Source: Amycolatopsis camponoti (GTDB lineage: Bacteria > Actinomycetota > Actinomycetes > Mycobacteriales > Pseudonocardiaceae). From it: DNA of 64,000 nt. The notes under the pieces were generated by a model, which saw only the letters and a program-made list of their open reading frames with translations, did not search any database and had not been told where the DNA came from. Below, one piece after another: positions 37,343 through 46,576 of the stretch. Where the stretch lies: positions 2,554,501 through 2,618,500 of the forward strand of contig NZ_CABVGP010000002.1 in assembly GCF_902497555.1 (NCBI RefSeq), read 5' to 3'. The position numbers were made by a program, and so were the translations under genes. Position 1 is the first letter of the stretch; each line of letters begins with the position of its first letter.

Positions 37343-38144
37343 CGGCCCGCGCGTGCACGACGTCGGCGATGAGCGCGGCCGTCCCCTCCGGTGACTCCAC
37401 CGGGAAGTGGTGACTGCCGAGGTCGACGAGCACCACGTCGGCCCGGCCCGCCAGCCGGTCGAGGGCTTCCGGGGTGACCAGGTCGCGCACGCCGAACACG
37501 GTGATTGGCTGCCGCGCGGCGGCGAGCGCCGCGTCCATGTCCCAGGCGACCAGGCCTTCGAACGCCCGGGTTCCCGCCGGCTGCCGCACCGCGGCCATCT
37601 TGGCGAAGTGCGCGTCCTTGAGCGCGGGGTCGGTGCCCGGGGGTGAACCGGCCTCGACCATCGAGCGGACCAGCCCGGCGAAGTCGTCCCGCAGCGGTTG
37701 CAGCAAGCCCGCCGCTTCCTCTTCGTCCATGGCGCCGAAGAGGAAGAGGTAGTGCAGGGCGTCGAGCGCGACGATGTGCCGGACCCGCTCGGGACGCAGC
37801 CGGCCGGTCTCGACCGCCACCGCGCCCCCGAGTGAGTGCCCGGCGACGACGCCGTCGGTCACCGCTTCGGCGTCGAGGACCGCGGCGACGTCGCGCGCGA
37901 ACTCCTCGATCGTCCAAGTGCCGCGCGCCGAGCGGGATTCGCCGTGCTCGGCGAGGTCGACCGCGAGCACGCGGAACTCGTCCGGCAAGAACCGGGTCAG
38001 CGCGTCGAAGTCCGTCCGGTCGCACGCCCAGCCGTGGACGAAGACGACCGTGGGGCCCTCGTCCGGTCCGCTGAGCGAGTACCGGATGGACGTCTCGTCC
38101 GGTCGGTGGACTTCTCGGCTGTCCGTCACCCGGTACGTCGCCAT
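37317..38144 (-). CDS. alpha/beta-fold hydrolase
   Basis: This is a 275-aa protein from ATG 38,144 behind GAGGAG; upstream in-frame Met codons are less likely. Oxyanion loop VFVHGWACDRTDF, nucleophile elbow GHSLGGAVA, acid in FGVRDLVTPEA and the histidine in LGSHHFPVESPEG complete a catalytic triad. It could be an esterase or a C-C bond hydrolase. It is divergent from the Old Yellow Enzyme gene, with 101 bases between starts, so the two may be co-regulated. Confidence 0.88.
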   Translation of the reverse strand: MATYRVTDSREVHRPDETSIRYSLSGPDEGPTVVFVHGWACDRTDFDALTRFLPDEFRVLAVDLAEHGESRSARGTWTIEEFARDVAAVLDAEAVTDGVVAGHSLGGAVAVETGRLRPERVRHIVALDALHYLFLFGAMDEEEAAGLLQPLRDDFAGLVRSMVEAGSPPGTDPALKDAHFAKMAAVRQPAGTRAFEGLVAWDMDAALAAARQPITVFGVRDLVTPEALDRLAGRADVVLVDLGSHHFPVESPEGTAALIADVVHARAVTGTPAGG

Positions 38145-38245
38145 GCCTGCTCCTCGTGCCACTATGCGATACGGCGTTTCGTCAAGTAGCATGACGGTAA
38201 GTGTGCCGTGGACGCATGTCAATCGCCGAGTGAAGGAGCAGCGGG

Positions 38246-39361
38246 ATGCCGCCGACCCTGTTCAGCCCGATCGAGATCCGCGGGGTGCGCCTGCCGAACC
38301 GGGTGGTCGTGTCGCCGATGTGGCAGTACTCCGGAGTGGACGGTCGCCCGACGCCGACGCACACCGTCCACTATGGACGACTCGCCGAAGGCGGCGCGGG
38401 GCTGGTCATCCAGGAAGGCACGACGGTGGACCGGCGCGGCCGCGGCACCGTGGGCGACCTCGGTCTGTGGGAGGACGACGTGGTTCCGCGCTACGCGCAG
38501 CTCGTGGAGGTCGTCAAAGCCGGCGGTGCCGTACCGGGCATCCAGCTCATCCACGCCGGCCGCAAAGGGCGCCGGAATGCGCCGTGGATCCCCGGTACGC
38601 CACCACCGTCCGCGGATTGGCCACTGCTCGCACCCAGCGCGGTTCCCATGGGACTCGAGGGCGCCGAGACCCCGGTCGAAATGACGCTGCGCGACATCGA
38701 AGACACCGTGGCGGCTTTCGCGGACGCCGCTCGACGGGCGGACGAAGCCGGGTACGAGGTGCTCGAACTGCAGGCGGCCCACGGCTACCTGATCCACAGC
38801 TTCCTCTCGCCGCTGGCGAACCGGCGCACCGACCACTACGGCGGGTCGACGGAGAACCGGTTCCGGTTCCTCGTGGAGATCGTCGACCGCATCCGGACGG
38901 TCTGGCCGGACGCCAAGGCGCTTTTCGTCCGCCTTTCGTGCGTCGACGTCGAGTGGACGATCGACCAGACCGTCGAGCTGGTCGGGGAGTTGCGGACCCA
39001 CGGTGTCGACGTCATCGACTGCAGCTCCGGCGGAATCACCGGGCTGCCGTACCCGGGCTCGAAAACCGGCTACGGCTACCAGGTGCCCTACGCACACCAG
39101 ATCCGCGAGAGGACCGGGAGCAGGACGATGGCCGTGGGGCATATCGTCCGTGCCGCCCAAGCCCAGTCCATCATCGAGCACGGCCGGGCGGACCTGGTCG
39201 CGCTCGGCCGAGAGTTGCTCTACAACCCGAACTGGCCGCTGGACGCCGCGCGCAAACTGGGCGTGCCCGATCCGTACGTCCGCGCTCCGGCGCGCATTTC
39301 GCACTGGCTGGGCAAACGGGAGCAGAGCTTCCCGGGGTTCGTGCCGTCCACCGCTGGGTGA
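38246..39361 (+). CDS. NADH:flavin oxidoreductase, Old Yellow Enzyme family
   Basis: This 371-aa FMN TIM-barrel enzyme has AAGGAG seven bases before ATG. It begins LFSPIEIRGVRLPNRVVVSP and carries GIQLIHAGRKG, AAHGYLIHSFLSPLANRRTD and HYGGSTENRFRFLVEI, the YqjM-type (thermophilic-like) OYE signatures. It reduces activated C=C bonds or demethylates with NAD(P)H. It is the last gene of the catabolic block; 90 bases later the mobile tag region begins. Confidence 0.92.
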   Translation: MPPTLFSPIEIRGVRLPNRVVVSPMWQYSGVDGRPTPTHTVHYGRLAEGGAGLVIQEGTTVDRRGRGTVGDLGLWEDDVVPRYAQLVEVVKAGGAVPGIQLIHAGRKGRRNAPWIPGTPPPSADWPLLAPSAVPMGLEGAETPVEMTLRDIEDTVAAFADAARRADEAGYEVLELQAAHGYLIHSFLSPLANRRTDHYGGSTENRFRFLVEIVDRIRTVWPDAKALFVRLSCVDVEWTIDQTVELVGELRTHGVDVIDCSSGGITGLPYPGSKTGYGYQVPYAHQIRERTGSRTMAVGHIVRAAQAQSIIEHGRADLVALGRELLYNPNWPLDAARKLGVPDPYVRAPARISHWLGKREQSFPGFVPSTAG

Positions 39362-39454
39362 GCTGCCCTCGGTCGTCGAACAGCCGGCCGGCGCTGAGCC
39401 TGCGCGACCGCGAAACAGCGCACAGACATGGGAAATCTCCCGCGCGGTGGCGAG

Positions 39455-39604
39455 TCACCCAAGTTGCAGGTCGGTGGCGAACTTCAGGGTGGGGTTATAG
39501 ATCAACTCGGTCTCGGACACAGTATTACCCCACGGATCGCGAAACGCGATCTTGGAACTGGGGTGCTTGGGGCCTAGCTCGAATCGATCTCTTTCAGGCG
39601 CCAT
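39455..39604 (-). CDS. short ORF carrying the recurring tag (copy B)
   Basis: A 49-aa frame from ATG 39,604 overlaps the last ten codons of the broken recombinase. It contains DRFELG, FRDPWGNTVSETEL and IYNPTLKFATDLQLG. Homologous segments, shifted or truncated, occur at 114-476, 14,276-14,340, 58,527-58,760 and at the window end. Third-position differences suggest it was once under coding selection. It may be the 3' part of a gene into which recombinase units insert. No family was recognised; the DPWGN motif hints weakly at a glyoxalase-like fold. Confidence 0.45.
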   Translation of the reverse strand: MAPERDRFELGPKHPSSKIAFRDPWGNTVSETELIYNPTLKFATDLQLG

Positions 39605-40895
39605 CCGGTGCCGTTGTAGACGATGATCTTTCCTGAGTCGCGCAGTGTTGCTGCCACGTGTCTGTGTCGTGTTCGGTCAGGCTCGAGCCTGGTGCAGCCG
39701 TCGCTGATCTGGCCTCCAAGTCTGATGTTGATCTGATCGATGAGACGGTCTTCGCGGATGTAGAGCGTCTTCGGTCGCTCTTGGCTCGCGCGTTGGGTGC
39801 TGGTGTGGCCGTGGCGGCAGCGGTAGGTCGGGCGTCCATGGTTCCAGTGCGAGTCCAGCCGCCGGTCGCAGACACCGCAGTGAATCAGGCCGGCCAAGGC
39901 GAACCGGCGAGCCCGGCCGTCACTGGCCGGTCGCGCCGCTCGGATCTGCTGCGCGGCGATGAAGTCCTGTTCGGTGACGAGCGCCGGATGGGCGGCCTTC
40001 GCTGACAGGGCCGGCGTTGCGGCTGGGCCTCTGGTGTCAGTGGTGCGGCGGTTCCAGGTCTGTCGGCCGGTGTAGCGGGGGTTCGCCAGGATCACGGCGA
40101 CTGTGCGCAGCGTCCAGGCTCCGCGGGTGCGGTGCCGGTTGCGGTCCGGGTCAGCAATGGACGGGCAGGGGACACCGCGTTCGTTGAGATGCCGGGCGAT
40201 GCTGGCGACGCTGTGCCCAGCGAGACGTTGCCGGAACATCCAGCTCACGTGCGGCGCGGTTTGGGGATCGGGAGCGAGGCGTTGCAGCCGTCGGCCCCAG
40301 CGGGCGTCGGCGGGGTTGGGGTGCGGGCCGGCGTCGACGAGACGGTAGCCGTAGGGTGGGCGGCCGCCGAGGTAGCGGCCCTGCTGGGTGGCTTGGTTGT
40401 GCATCGCCGCCAGCACCCGGTGGCGGGCGCGGAGCACTTCGCGCTGCGACTGGGTGGCCAGCAGCGACATCAGCGCCCGATGATCGGAGTTGCCGAGATC
40501 GACCGGGCCCCGGTTTCGGGCAGCCAGAGCTGGATGCCGTGCCGGGTGCACCAGGTGTAGAGGGTGGCGAACTGGGTGCCGGTGAAGGCGCGTTCGTATT
40601 CGCCGATCACGATCGCATCGATCGCGGACTCCGGACTCGAGGTCTCGGTCATGAGCCGCGCCGCCTGCGGTCGTTGGTGCCATGGGACGCGGCGTGAGGT
40701 GCCGGCGTCGAAGTAAGCGGCGACGACCTGGCCGTGGCCCGCGACCAACTCATCGGCCATGTCGCGTTGCCACCCTTGTGACGACGCGCGGTCTTGGTGG
40801 CGGGTGGTCGAGGTGCGGCCGTAGAAGGCGAACCGCAAGCCACTGCCATGGTCGGGGCGGGTGGAGGTGGTGGTTGCCAGCTTCTTGCCGTTCAT
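39574..40895 (-). pseudogene. serine recombinase, frameshifted (copy 2)
   Basis: The catalytic domain from ATG 40,895 (nucleophile in FYGRTST, Ser29 of this frame) runs to IQLWLPETG and then goes out of frame. Recombinase and zinc-ribbon domains resume in the -1 frame as GPVDLGN, then SDHRALMSLL, to the stop at 39,574. One base is missing in a GGGGCCC run, a few codons before the break in copy 1. The N-terminus upstream of 40,895 is also out of frame because of the palindrome. It is very probably inactive. Confidence 0.85.
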
Positions 40896-40913
40896 CCACT
40901 GCGCCAGCAGGTC

Positions 40914-40952
40914 GCCCCCGCCTCAGGTGGCGCGGCCACCTGAGGCGGGGGC
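40914..40952. repeat. 39-bp near-perfect palindrome in recombinase 5' end
   Basis: Seventeen-base arms (GCCCCCGCCTCAGGTGG and its complement) flank the loop CGCGG. The corresponding part of copy 1 (about 1,793-1,826) is unrelated unique coding sequence, so the palindrome replaced it and shifts the frame. Confidence 0.85.
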
Positions 40953-41083
40953 GGGTGCGGTGGGATCACGCTGGACGGATGTCGCGGCCGTTGGGTCATG
41001 ACGGCGCGCTCCGAGCGGTTCATCCGATCAGCGCAGTCAACGCGTCATCTAGAGGTCGGAGCAGCGTCTTTTCGACCGCGTGG

Positions 41084-41749
41084 TCAGTGTCGTTCGGGGA
41101 TGATCACCGCGTTGTCGGTCTGGGTGTCGATCTCGCCGACCAGCGTCCACTCCGTGCCGTCCTTGCCGCACAGGAAGCTCAACCGCAAAACTGTGCCGCG
41201 TTCGCGTCGCCAGTCCTGGCTGGACTGGCCCTCCGACCAGACCGGCGGCGTGGTCGGCTCGAGGAAGAACGGCAGCGCCTCACCGACGGGGAACCCACTG
41301 GTCGGCGTGGTGCGACCGGTGGGATCGGCGCCTGGCACGCCGTTCACGGGATCGGCGCCGGGACCGGTGCCAGACTTGAACCGCAGCGGGCTCCACAGGT
41401 GCGCGGCGACGGCCTCCGGCGAAGGGCCGCCCGCGAGGGGAGTGCCCTGGCCGCGCCACGGGTTGTCATTGCGGATGGTCACCTCCAGGCTATCCAGCCC
41501 GCCGAGCTCGGGCGGACCGAGTAGTTCCACGGTGAGCTTGAAGTCTTCGGAGCCGGCGTTGGCCGGGGCGCACCGAACCCTGAGCCGGGGGGTGAGTTCG
41601 GCGTGCCGACGGTCGCCCTCCAACGCGGCGGTGATCTCGTCGGCGTCGGCCGAGCGCCTGTTGGCGCGCGCAGCCATCCGCGTGTAGCCAGCGCTGCCGA
41701 GCGCGATGATTCCAGATGCGATCGCCACTATGAGCGCGGCCAAGTCCAT
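41084..41749 (-). CDS. membrane-anchored hypothetical protein
   Basis: This is about 221 aa from ATG 41,749 (MDLAALIVAIASGIIALG), an N-terminal membrane segment followed by a soluble domain. Repeated Gly/Pro/Asp-rich loops, VTIRNDNPWRG and the C-terminal WTLVGEIDTQTDNAVIIPER suggest beta structure. No family was recognised. It lies directly beyond the right end of the recombinase unit. Confidence 0.6.
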   Translation of the reverse strand: MDLAALIVAIASGIIALGSAGYTRMAARANRRSADADEITAALEGDRRHAELTPRLRVRCAPANAGSEDFKLTVELLGPPELGGLDSLEVTIRNDNPWRGQGTPLAGGPSPEAVAAHLWSPLRFKSGTGPGADPVNGVPGADPTGRTTPTSGFPVGEALPFFLEPTTPPVWSEGQSSQDWRRERGTVLRLSFLCGKDGTEWTLVGEIDTQTDNAVIIPERH

Positions 41750-41770
41750 GACCGGACACAGTAGACCCCG

Positions 41771-41894
41771 CGCGGTGGCGTACCGGTGGGGATTCTCCAA
41801 CCCGGGCCGGTTCGCCGCCGACTACCGGCACGCCTACGGCCTGCCGCCCAGCCACACCCTGCGGTACCCGGTCCGAGGACGCGAGGACACCTGA
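41771..41894 (+). pseudogene. AraC-family regulator, C-terminal fragment
   Basis: RWGFSNPGRFAADYRHAYGL followed by PPSHTLRYP is the second helix-turn-helix of AraC/XylS regulators. Nothing else of the gene remains. Confidence 0.7.
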
Positions 41895-42428
41895 CCGACG
41901 ACGTCGACGTCGTACCGCTGACCGCCGAGCAGGCCCTCGCGCCGGCGTGTCCGAGGCGCGCACGGCGGCGAACGCGCCGACTTGCGGCGGGCGATCGGGG
42001 AGGCCAAGGGCATCCTGATGGCGCGGCAGGGCCTCTACGTCAAGCTGGCCGACTTCGCAGTGACCTTGGTCGGCGATCTCGAACGCGGGCACCGCCTGAA
42101 CCGAGGCGGTCGCCGAGAGCGAGCGGGCCGCACCGACGACGAGCGGGTGCCCGCCGAGCGGGTTGCGGATCGTGGAGTCGAGCATGACGATCCCGCGGAC
42201 GAGGTCCGGCCGGCGTGTAACGGCGGGCTGGGGGTACCCGGCGAGCCGGCGCACAACGATGCGGAACGGGGCGGGCGTGGGGGCGCAGCACCGGGATGGC
42301 ATCTGCGACGCGCCCCTGCTCGATCACCAGGCTAGCCCACAGGTAGGCGGCTAACCGGTCGCCCTTGTTGGTTATGGCTTGCCCTGCGGACCTTGACCGG
42401 TGAGGTCGTCAAGGTCGGCGAGCAGGTC
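41895..42428. other. mosaic of gene fragments
   Basis: LRRAIGEAKGILMARQGL (plus strand, about 41,975-42,035) resembles an ANTAR RNA-binding helix. On the minus strand RRPDLVRGIVMLDSTIRNPL resembles an alpha/beta hydrolase. Neither continues, so both are treated as debris. Confidence 0.4.
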
Positions 42429-43646
42429 TCAGGCCTCGCCCGCACCGATCTGTTGGAATACCCTGAGTGCCTGTCGCAGCAATGCCTCCGCTCGGGCGGC
42501 GTAGCCGGCGACCAGAGCGCATTGGCCTAAGCCAGCGAGCGCATTAGCCTCGTCCAACAAGCTGGCGACAGCACGAGCCAATTCCAGGGCCTGCTGATTG
42601 CCCCCTCAGCCCGCGCCAGGTCACCGCTGACCCGGTGCAGCGCTGCCTTGCTATTAAGACTGTTGGCCTGGCCGCGCCGGTCGCCCAGGTCGCGATGGAT
42701 GCTTAGGCCGCGCTCCAGCGCCTTGGCCGCGCCCAGGTAGTCACCCGTCAGCCGTCGCACATTCCCGAGCTCGTGGAGGGCGTTGGCCTCGCCGAGCCGG
42801 TCGCCGACCTGCTGTGCGGCCTGCGCTGCGCCGGTGTGACGGGTGATGGCGTCGGCCCAGGGGCCGTCGCGTCGCAAGAGCTCTGCCAGGGCACGGGACA
42901 ACGCTACGACCCGGGCAGACTGAGCAGTGGTGGTGGCGTGGTCGACGCAGGCGAGCAGGCTGGCACGGTCGGCGCGTGCCCACGCCAGCGCCTGATTGAC
43001 GTCATCCAGATCCCGGTGCGGCGGCCAGCCCCTCCGGGGCCGCGGGCACGGGGCCGGGTTGCGTCTGGCGGGCCAGGCGGGCCCCGGCACGGGCAGCGGC
43101 GTACTGGTAGTAATCCATCAGCCGCTTCAGCGCCCGCCGGGATTCCTTGGCAGGACCGGCGGCGGAGCAGTCGCGGGCGTAGCGGCGCAGCAGGTCATGC
43201 ATGCCATATCGGCGGTGGCCGGTGTCAATCAGCAGCCCCTCTCCGTGGAGTCCATCGAGCTGTCCTGCGGCCTCGGTCAGGCTGGTTCCGGCCAGGGCCG
43301 AAGCCGCGTAGCCGTCGGTGGTGGTTCCGGGGTGCAGGCCCAGCAGGCGGAACATCCGCTGACCGTTGGGGTCCAGGTGCCGGTAGGAGACTTCGAACGC
43401 GGCGGCGACGCTTACGTGCTCTGCAGCCAGGGACAGCAGGCTCGCGCTGCTCCCGGCGGCCAGGTCGGCCAGCGTCCAGGACTGGTTCCGGGCGAAAAGG
43501 CGGGCCAGCAGCGAGATCGCCAGCTGCAGGAACCCGGCCAGCCGCAACACTTCCGCGACCTCGCCCGGGCTGCTTGAGTCACGCGGGCCGCCGACGAGCC
43601 ATCGCGTCAGCCGGAGCAAGCGTTCGCCTGCCCCGGGGTCGGCCAA
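42429..43646 (-). pseudogene. STAND/NB-ARC-TPR protein, truncated and frameshifted
   Basis: The winged-helix part (FEVSYRHLDPNGQRMFRLLG, LHPGTTTDGY, YGMHDLLRRYARD) and TPR repeats (NALHELGNVRRLTGDYLGAA) match the downstream half of AfsR-like STAND proteins. The frame changes near 43,010-43,090 and again near 42,600, and the NB-ARC ATPase domain is missing. It follows the intact STAND gene by five bases and may be a degraded relative. Confidence 0.75.
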
Positions 43647-43651
43647 CAGGT

Positions 43652-46384
43652 CTACGCCTCGCTTGGTGGTTCAGGGTGTGGTTGCGCATCATGGAGGTGC
43701 TGACGGACTTCGGCAGCATAGTGAGCAAAGCCAGTGTTTTCGTAGATAGTCGCGGCTTCTTGCCAGCGGACGACAGCGTCGTCTGTACGGCCAAGTTGAT
43801 GCAGGCAACTGGCGAGGACGACCAGCGGCTCGGCAATGGTCTCGTGATGGTAGAGAGGTGTGCTGTGACCACGAGCGAGCGCGTCCCGGCACAGCTGGAT
43901 CGCTTTCTCGGGGTCGCCCAGGCCTTGCCACGCGCGCGCCAGCTGCGTGAACGCCGATGCTTCACCAGCCTGGTCCTCTGCCTGTCGTCGCAGGCGGAGG
44001 CTTCTCTCGCCGTGCTCGAGGGCGAGCTGGTAGTGGCCAAGACTGGTGTGGGCGGCGCTGAGGTTGCCTTCAACGACTGCTTCCCAGCGTACGGTGTCGA
44101 AGCCCCGGCTCAGCGGTAGCGCCACGGTGAACCACTGCACCGCCTCGTCGAACTGGCCCCGCCGCAAGGCCAGCCACCCACGATCGTTGAGAATCAATGC
44201 TCGAAGCGTGTCGTCGTCGAGTTGCTCGGCCAACGCTACCGCGACATCGAGGTCGTCCTGAGCCTGGACCCAGTCGCTTAGTGAAGACGCCGAGGCTCCC
44301 CGCCAAATAAGAAGCATCGCTTCTTGGACGCGCTTTCCGGCTCGGCGCGCAGCCGTAATTCCGAGGCTGAAGGCGTCGATTGCTTCCTGCGGGCTGCCGG
44401 CGGAGTTGAGGAAGCGGCAGGCGCCAGCGAGGGAGATGGCGTGGTGGTCGAGTTGGTGGTCAGCGGCGAGTTGGAGGACGGCCAGGATGTTGGCTCGTTC
44501 GCCCGTGAGCCAGGCCCACGCCTCGTCGGTACCGGGGATGGGGTGCGCGTGGCCAGGTTCGGTCACAACCGTCCTGAGCTGCAAGTAGGGGTAGAGGCGC
44601 TGGTCGGCACTGCGAGCGGTCCTTGTGTACCAGCTTAGCCCGGACTCGAGGGCCTGGTGGCGCTGTTCGGGAGTGTCGTAGTGGTGGGCTTGGTCGGAGG
44701 CGTAGGCGCGGAGCAGGTCGTGGAACCGGTACCGCCCGCCCGCGGTGGGTTCGATCAGGTGTGCGCTCGTGAGCGTGGTGAGCAGTGGGCGAGTCTCGAC
44801 TGGGGACTGTTCGGCAAGTGCGGCGGCAGCGGGCAGCGTCAGGTCGGGCCCGGGGTGCAAGCCAAGACGGCGGAATAGTTGCGCGTGATCTGGCGGGAGC
44901 TGCTGGTAGGACCAGTCGAAAACGGCGCGGATAGCCGTGCGTTCGTCGCCCGTCTCACTTAGGACATCGAGGCGGGTGCCCTCATCTGCTAAGTCGGTGA
45001 CCACGTCGGCCACGCTTCGATGGCGGTGTGTAGCGGCGCGGGTGGCCGCGATCCGTAACGCCAGCGGCAGTCGCGCGCACAGCCGGACTAGTTCGGCGAC
45101 GGCGTCGGGTTCGGCGGCCGCGCATTCGGTGCCCACGATGCTGATGACTAGGTTGAGTGCTTCGGGCTCGTCGAGCAGGTCAAGGGTGAGGCGGTGGGCG
45201 GCGTCGGTGACGACCAACCCGGTGAGGCTGTCGCGGCTGGTCACCAAGACCATGCAGCCGGGAGTGCCGGGCAGCAGAGGCCTGATCTGTTCCGCGCTGT
45301 GCGCGTTGTCTAGCACCATCAGCACTCTTTTGCCTGCTAGCAGTGATCGCAGCATTGCTGACCGGTCGTCCGCTGCGATGGGTATGGCACGAGGTGCGAT
45401 GCCGAAAGCACGCAGGAATCCACTGAGCGCCTCACCTGCAGTGGTCTGGGTGGAGGGGTCGTAGCCGCGCAGGTTCACGTGCAGCGTGCCGTCACGGAAC
45501 CGGTGCTGGTTGAGGTGGGCCCAGTGCAGCGCGAGGCTCGTCTTGCCGATCCCACCAGCACCGTCAACGGCAGTGATCACCACCGACCTAGCTCTCGGCT
45601 TGTCGAGGTCGTGCTGATCAGATTCGGGTGGGACCAGGGCGTCCAGGGCGGCCAAGTGCGCGTCGCGGCCGGTAAAGTCTCGCACCGCCGCAGGTAGTTG
45701 GCGCGGAACCACTCCGTCCTGGCCCGATTTCGAGTCAGGGCGCGGATGTCCGACGCCTCTCCCTCCGCTGCCTGCCAGTGCGGGGACGGGAGAATAGGGC
45801 TGGTCGGGCAAGGTGATCCAGCCGGTGGTGTCGGCTTCTTTTACCGCGACTGGGACCGGCCGCCACGTCGCGGGAGCGGCGGCAGGGGTATGGCGGATGA
45901 CGTCGTCAAACAGCCCGTCCGAGGCGATCACGGCCAGTAAACCCGGCGACCCGGCCAGCGCAGCCTTCAGCGGCGGGGCGTCGCATAGCCGGAAAGTTCG
46001 GATCAGCGCGGCGGAAGAGATGCCGTGGGAGTCGTAGCTGACCTCGCCGGCGTGCAGTGCGACCCGCAGTCGGAGTAGCTGCGGGCCGGGATGGGTGTCG
46101 TTGTGCACCCGTAGTCGCGTCACGAGGGCCGGCAATGCAGTTTCCACGAATGTTGTCTTGTCCATGTTGGTTGGAGTGAGCGCGACAACGGCATCCCCAC
46201 GCATCTCCCGGTAGCAGTCCTCCCACTCGACTCCGGCGGCGGCGAACGCCGCGCGCATAACCGCGTCGAGCCCGGCCCGCACCGCCTGCAGATGTGGGCC
46301 TGTCCTGACCGGGTCCCCGAATCCCTCGACGTCGGCCACCACGATCAAGTGATGCCGCGAACCGGACCCCCACCTCGACGACAT
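43652..46384 (-). CDS. STAND NTPase with cyclase-like N-terminus and TPR repeats
   Basis: This is about 910 aa from ATG 46,384 (GAGGGA upstream). Residues 1-180 (HHLIVVADVEGFGDP, YREMRGDAVVALTP, LRLRVALHAGEVSYD) have the class III nucleotide-cyclase fold pattern found at the N-terminus of many STAND proteins. An NB-ARC ATPase follows (AVDGAGGIGKTSLALHW; Walker B VLMVLDNAHSAEQIRPLLPG), then a winged helix, then five or more TPRs in the C-terminal 300 residues. Such proteins sense a signal through TPRs and trigger an effector; several act in phage defence or cell death. Whether this cyclase-like domain is catalytic is doubtful. Confidence 0.85.
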   Translation of the reverse strand: MSSRWGSGSRHHLIVVADVEGFGDPVRTGPHLQAVRAGLDAVMRAAFAAAGVEWEDCYREMRGDAVVALTPTNMDKTTFVETALPALVTRLRVHNDTHPGPQLLRLRVALHAGEVSYDSHGISSAALIRTFRLCDAPPLKAALAGSPGLLAVIASDGLFDDVIRHTPAAAPATWRPVPVAVKEADTTGWITLPDQPYSPVPALAGSGGRGVGHPRPDSKSGQDGVVPRQLPAAVRDFTGRDAHLAALDALVPPESDQHDLDKPRARSVVITAVDGAGGIGKTSLALHWAHLNQHRFRDGTLHVNLRGYDPSTQTTAGEALSGFLRAFGIAPRAIPIAADDRSAMLRSLLAGKRVLMVLDNAHSAEQIRPLLPGTPGCMVLVTSRDSLTGLVVTDAAHRLTLDLLDEPEALNLVISIVGTECAAAEPDAVAELVRLCARLPLALRIAATRAATHRHRSVADVVTDLADEGTRLDVLSETGDERTAIRAVFDWSYQQLPPDHAQLFRRLGLHPGPDLTLPAAAALAEQSPVETRPLLTTLTSAHLIEPTAGGRYRFHDLLRAYASDQAHHYDTPEQRHQALESGLSWYTRTARSADQRLYPYLQLRTVVTEPGHAHPIPGTDEAWAWLTGERANILAVLQLAADHQLDHHAISLAGACRFLNSAGSPQEAIDAFSLGITAARRAGKRVQEAMLLIWRGASASSLSDWVQAQDDLDVAVALAEQLDDDTLRALILNDRGWLALRRGQFDEAVQWFTVALPLSRGFDTVRWEAVVEGNLSAAHTSLGHYQLALEHGERSLRLRRQAEDQAGEASAFTQLARAWQGLGDPEKAIQLCRDALARGHSTPLYHHETIAEPLVVLASCLHQLGRTDDAVVRWQEAATIYENTGFAHYAAEVRQHLHDAQPHPEPPSEA

Positions 46385-46576
46385 GGCTTGTCCCTCTTCC
46401 CGAATAGCCGCAACCTGACCCGGATCTGAGGAGTGAAGCATTTTGAGGCAGCACTCCATGATACGGCGATGGGCGAAGTTCGCCGCGCGCCGGCACCGGG
46501 CGAAACGGGTGACACCGCGCGCACCCCGATCAGAGGGTCGCGTACGAGTGAGGCATGTCGCCCCGTCTCGCGACGT

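Larger units (their letters stand above)
39511..41052 (-). repeat. 1.54-kb serine-recombinase unit, copy 2
   Basis: This is the second copy of the unit at 383-1922, with the same end sequences. It differs by scattered substitutions, by a palindrome at 40,914-40,952 replacing unique sequence, and by its flanks. Confidence 0.75.
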
